This document shows, one piece after another, positions 60,834 to 64,000 of a stretch of DNA of 64,000 nt. Source of the DNA: Nocardioides sp. (lineage in GTDB: Bacteria > Actinomycetota > Actinomycetes > Propionibacteriales > Nocardioidaceae); contig PBYI01000015.1 in NCBI GenBank assembly GCA_002729525.1, forward strand, positions 1-64,000. Reading direction: 5' to 3'. The stretch's first letter is position 1; the number at the start of each line of letters is the position of its first letter. The position numbers were made by a program, and so were the translations under genes. Under the pieces are notes generated by a model. The model made no database searches. It saw nothing but the letters and a program-made list of their open reading frames with translations, and had not been told where the DNA came from.

Positions 60834-62035
60834 CAGGCGTCGACCCCGGCGACCCTCAGGAACGTCCGGGCCCGGTGGGCGGCGAGCTCGGGGTCGGCCA
60901 GCGCGCCGCCCAGGTCGGCGAGCACCAGCACCTGGGCGAGGTGGCCGACCGAGCGCTGCACCTCCGCACCGCCGAGCATCCGGAAGTGGTCCTGGTGGCC
61001 GTTGAGCCAGGCGAGGAAGACCACGCCGGTCTTGTACGCCGACGTGGGCGCGGCGAACAGGTGCCGCGCGAGCGGGACGGTGGGCTCGAGCAGCGCGGCG
61101 AACCCGTCGACGTCCCCGGCGTCGAGCCGCGCGAGGGCGGCCCGAGCAGGCGCGGCGACCGCGTCGAACACCCCGAGCAGCGCGTGGCTGTGATCGGTGC
61201 CCTCGGCACCGTCGCCGGCGATGAGCGGCACGTAGTTGAAGTCGTCGCCGGTGTGCATCAGCACCTCGGCCGGCAGCCGACGTCGCAGGTCGACCTCGCG
61301 CTGCTCGTCGAGCAGCGAGATCTTCACACCGGTCACGGTGCCGGCGTGGCGACGGCACAGGTCGAGGAAGACCTCGGACGCAGCGTCCAGGTCGGCGCTG
61401 CCCCAGTAGCCGCGCAGCAGCGGGTCGAAGGCCTCGCCGAGCCAGTGCAGGAACACCGGGCCATCGACCTGGTCGAGCACGGCGTCGTAGACCGCGAGGT
61501 AGTCGTCGGGGCCGGACGCGCTCGCCGCGAGGTGGCGGCTGGCCATCAGCACCGGGGTGGCGCCGCTGTCGGCGATCCAGGCGACCTGCTCGAGGTAGGC
61601 CTCGACGAGGGTCTGCACCGGCCAGGTGCGCCCGGCCTCGAGCTGGTCGGTCAGCGCGCCGCAGGCGATCCGTCCGCCGACCGACGCCGCCTCCGTGCCG
61701 GACCGGCGGATGAGCTGCTTGGCCAGCGCCCAGTCGAGCCCGCCGCCGCGCTGGGCGGTGTCCATCGCCTCGGCGACCCCGAGGCCGAGGCCCCAGAGGT
61801 GGTGGCGGAACGCCAGGGTGGCGTCCCAGTCGAGGGCACGCTCGGTGCCCAGGTCGGCCGGGTCGGCGAGCGGGTCGGCGACCACGTGGCCGGCCGCGAA
61901 GACCGAACGGGTGCGGGGCGGGCCGTCGTACGTCGCGTCGAACGCCGGGGAGCGCTCGCCGAGCGTGTGCTCGACCAGTCCCCCGTCGGGCGTGGGCAGG
62001 AGCAGCGTGGTGCTCCCGAGAGCCGTGGTGGTCAT
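60833..62035 (-). CDS. DUF993 protein (dihydrodipicolinate-synthase-like aldolase fold)
   Basis: 400 residues. N-terminal TTLLLPTPDGGLVEHTLGER, then ALDWDATLAFRHHLWGLGLGVAEAMDTAQRG and GVKISLLDEQREVDLRR, MHTGDDFNYVPLIAGDG are DUF993 blocks. The family is a TIM barrel of the class I aldolase type; the Lys in TGVKISLLD is the probable Schiff-base residue. Reaction undescribed to my knowledge. ATG 62035 overlaps the CoA-transferase stop (ATGA). Confidence 0.87.
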   Translation of the reverse strand: MTTTALGSTTLLLPTPDGGLVEHTLGERSPAFDATYDGPPRTRSVFAAGHVVADPLADPADLGTERALDWDATLAFRHHLWGLGLGVAEAMDTAQRGGGLDWALAKQLIRRSGTEAASVGGRIACGALTDQLEAGRTWPVQTLVEAYLEQVAWIADSGATPVLMASRHLAASASGPDDYLAVYDAVLDQVDGPVFLHWLGEAFDPLLRGYWGSADLDAASEVFLDLCRRHAGTVTGVKISLLDEQREVDLRRRLPAEVLMHTGDDFNYVPLIAGDGAEGTDHSHALLGVFDAVAAPARAALARLDAGDVDGFAALLEPTVPLARHLFAAPTSAYKTGVVFLAWLNGHQDHFRMLGGAEVQRSVGHLAQVLVLADLGGALADPELAAHRARTFLRVAGVDA

Positions 62036-63654
62036 CGGTCCCCTCCCTCGACGACGGCGCGCCGCCACTCCTCGCCCAGCGGCGCGTCGGTGAACAGCGC
62101 CGGGTCCATGGTGCCGAGCGGCTCCGCGACGGCCACCGGTCCGGGCAGCTGGTCGAGCACGTCGCGCTGCGGGTCGATGCCGGGCGCGACCTCGGCGAGC
62201 ACCAGTCCGTCCTCGCCGAGGCGGAAGACGGCGCGCTCGGTGACGTAGAGGACGCGCTGGCCGCGCAGCCGGGCCTGCTCGGCGGAGAAGGTGATCTGCT
62301 CGACCTCCTCGAGGAACTTGCGGTGCTTGCCCTCCGCGGCGAGCGTCAGCGAGCCCCCGGCGGGGACCGCCTGCAGACCGCCGGCGTTGAACGTGCCGCA
62401 GAAGACGACGGTGTCGGCGTTCTGCGAGATGTTCACGAACCCGCCGGTGCCGACGACCCGCTTGTTGAACTTGGAGACGTTGACGTTGCCCGCGAGGTCG
62501 ATCTGGGCGAACCCGAGAAACGTGATGTCCAGCCCGCCGCCGTCGTAGAAGTCGAACTGGTACGGCTGGTCGAGCACCGCGGCGGGGTTGGTGGAGACGC
62601 CGAAGATGACGCCCCGGGCCGGTACGCCGCCCACGAGCCCCTGCTCGACGGTGAGGGTGAACAGGTCCGACCAGCCCTCCTCGGCTGCGACGGACGCGAC
62701 GCCGTCGGCGATGCCGACACCGAGGTTGACCACGTCGCCGTCGCGGATCTCCGCGAGCGCGCGCCGGGCCACGACCTTGCGCTGGTCGAGCGCGAACGGC
62801 TCGAGCTGGCCGAGCGACTGCTTGAGCTGACCGGAGAACGCCGGGTTGTAGTCGTGGGTGACGGTCTGGCGCTGCTCGGGGTGGACGACGACCACGTCGA
62901 CGCAGATGCCCGGCACCTCGACCGAGCGCGGCGACAGGGAGCCGCCCCGCGCGACGTGCTTCACCTGGGCGATCCCCAGCCCGCCACTGTTGCGGGTGGC
63001 CTGGGCGATCGAGAGCATCTCGAGGTTGGCGGCCTCGTTCTCCAGCGACAGGTTGCCGTTCTCGTCGGCGACGGTGCCGCGGATGAAGCAGACGTCGAGG
63101 TCCATCCGCGGGTAGAACAGCCACTCGCGACCGGCGAGCTCGACGACCTCGACGAGCTCCTCGGTGGTGACGTCGTTGAGCCGACCGCCCTCCAGGCGCG
63201 GGTCGCAGAACGTGCCGAGCCCGACGTGGGTGAGCAGGCCGGGCCGGCCGCCCGCGATCTCGCGGAACAGCTGCGACATCACGCCCTGCGGGAAGTTGTA
63301 GGCCTCGAACTGGTTCTCGATGACCATCTGGCTCATCCGCGGCGCCATGCCCCAGTTGCCGGCGACGATCCGGCGGGCGAGGCCGGGCTGGGCGAGGTGG
63401 TCCATCCCGCCGCCCTCGCGGTCGCCGATGCCGGTCGTGTGCACGAGCGTGAGCCCGCCCGGGCCGCCCGTCTCGGCGTACCGGCGCCCGAGGGTGGCCA
63501 GCAGCAGGTCGGGCTCGACCAGACCGCCGCCGGAGCCGCCGATGGCGACGGTGTCGCCGGGCCGGACGCGGTCGACGGCCTCGTCCGCGGTGAGGAACAG
63601 CGGCCCGCCGCGCACCCGTCGGGACGCGGTGCCGGAGGACGGGAGGGAGGTCAT
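62032..63654 (-). CDS. Fused acyl-CoA:carboxylate CoA-transferase
   Basis: 540 residues, family I CoA-transferase with alpha and beta parts joined, as in propionate CoA-transferase. Alpha half: RPGDTVAIGGSGGGLVEPDLL, FIRGTVADENGNLSLENEA. Beta half: catalytic Glu in FTLTVEQGLVGGVPARG, then FDFYDGGGLDITFLGFAQID and GCGTF-like FCGTFNAGGL. It activates an acid to its CoA ester. ATG 63654. Its stop overlaps the DUF993 start. Confidence 0.9.
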   Translation of the reverse strand: MTSLPSSGTASRRVRGGPLFLTADEAVDRVRPGDTVAIGGSGGGLVEPDLLLATLGRRYAETGGPGGLTLVHTTGIGDREGGGMDHLAQPGLARRIVAGNWGMAPRMSQMVIENQFEAYNFPQGVMSQLFREIAGGRPGLLTHVGLGTFCDPRLEGGRLNDVTTEELVEVVELAGREWLFYPRMDLDVCFIRGTVADENGNLSLENEAANLEMLSIAQATRNSGGLGIAQVKHVARGGSLSPRSVEVPGICVDVVVVHPEQRQTVTHDYNPAFSGQLKQSLGQLEPFALDQRKVVARRALAEIRDGDVVNLGVGIADGVASVAAEEGWSDLFTLTVEQGLVGGVPARGVIFGVSTNPAAVLDQPYQFDFYDGGGLDITFLGFAQIDLAGNVNVSKFNKRVVGTGGFVNISQNADTVVFCGTFNAGGLQAVPAGGSLTLAAEGKHRKFLEEVEQITFSAEQARLRGQRVLYVTERAVFRLGEDGLVLAEVAPGIDPQRDVLDQLPGPVAVAEPLGTMDPALFTDAPLGEEWRRAVVEGGDR

Positions 63655-63688
63655 GACGACTCCTTGGTCGGGCGGCGGTCGACGGAGG

Positions 63689-64000
63689 TCATGCCATGAC
63701 CCCGCCGCCGTTGACGTGGATGGTCTGGCCGTGCACGAACGACGCGGCGTCGGAGGCGAGGAAGACCACGGCCGGCGCGACCTCCTCGGGGAGGCCCATC
63801 CGGCCCGCGACGAGGCTCGCGGTCCGGGCGGCGGTGAGGTCGTCGTCGAAGGTCGAGGCCGTCATCGGGGTGGTGATCGGACCGGGCGCGACCGCGTTGA
63901 CGCGGACGGTCGGCCCGAGCTCGCGGGCCATCGCCCGGGTGAGCCCGAGGACGCCGGCCTTGGCGGCGCAGTAGCTGCTGTAGTCCTCGGCGCCCTTGAG
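63689..64000 (-). CDS. SDR oxidoreductase, N-terminal part beyond window
   Basis: About 103 C-terminal residues. The catalytic YSSYCAAKAG (Tyr-x3-Cys... with YCAAK) is visible near the window edge, then LGLTRAMARELGPTVRVNAVAPGPI, typical of FabG-like SDRs, and the usual end SFVHGQTIHVNGG. 34 bases before the CoA-transferase start, so first visible gene of the operon. Likely oxidises or reduces a pathway intermediate. Confidence 0.9.
   Translation of the reverse strand, partial: LKGAEDYSSYCAAKAGVLGLTRAMARELGPTVRVNAVAPGPITTPMTASTFDDDLTAARTASLVAGRMGLPEEVAPAVVFLASDAASFVHGQTIHVNGGGVMA

Overview
The window is about 72% G+C with GTG/TTG starts, frequent ATGA/GTGA stop-start overlaps, IdeR/DtxR-type iron boxes, a Zur box, HspR/Hsp20, a polyphosphate glucokinase, an ergothioneine pair and F420-type enzymes. 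Together these point to a chromosomal segment of a free-living actinobacterium, most like Nocardioides or another Nocardioidaceae (inference from gene content and repeat style; no rRNA is present to prove it). I see no tRNA, rRNA, CRISPR array, IS element or prophage. No gap between genes exceeds about 300 bases.

Layout. 1-2.3 kb: 3'-truncated secreted lytic transglycosylase with a Thr-Pro-Glu repeat tail, then a divergent hspR-like/hsp20 pair. 2.3-9.2 kb: an SDR, egtB-egtD, zur coupled to a class V PLP enzyme, a sigma-region-2-like stub, ppgK and a DUF6314 gene. Two related 59-bp palindromes sit between these genes. 9.2-12.8 kb: ppsA and its regulator ppsR. 12.9-20.6 kb: envelope and unrelated genes (Ig-like secreted protein, O-antigen-ligase/TPR protein, patatin, FAD oxidoreductase, LuxR-type regulator, FUSC permease). 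20.6-30.9 kb: iron-dominated stretch: siderophore-interacting reductase, Dps, a DUF2470-like protein and a four-gene Fe-siderophore ABC importer, with four candidate IdeR boxes and one FurA-like palindrome. An AEC permease gene here has no stop codon of its own before it runs into dps.

30.8-37.9 kb: nested palindromes, an MFS exporter divergent from a LysR gene broken by an in-frame TGA, a giant secreted amidase, and an OhrR-like MarR regulator with a zinc alcohol dehydrogenase. 38.1-40.9 kb: a zinc-starvation locus. One Zur box lies between a COG0523/CobW-type protein and a seven-gene operon of cysteine-poor ribosomal paralogues (L31B, L32, S18, L36, L28, L33, S14). Zur itself is encoded at 7.0-7.5 kb, so regulator and regulon are both visible.

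41-57 kb: TetR/acyl-CoA dehydrogenase, a small type-VII-like pair, phospholipase D, DUF2071, a RibD-like reductase coupled to a DHPS-like protein, a tandem SRPBCC protein, YceI, a lipoprotein and a 1475-residue subtilase. 57.4-64 kb: a tightly coupled six-gene catabolic operon (SDR, fused CoA-transferase, DUF993, TIM-barrel isomerase, glycerate kinase, GMC oxidoreductase) that runs off the end of the window. Its substrate is not recognisable, which makes it the best candidate here for an undescribed pathway.
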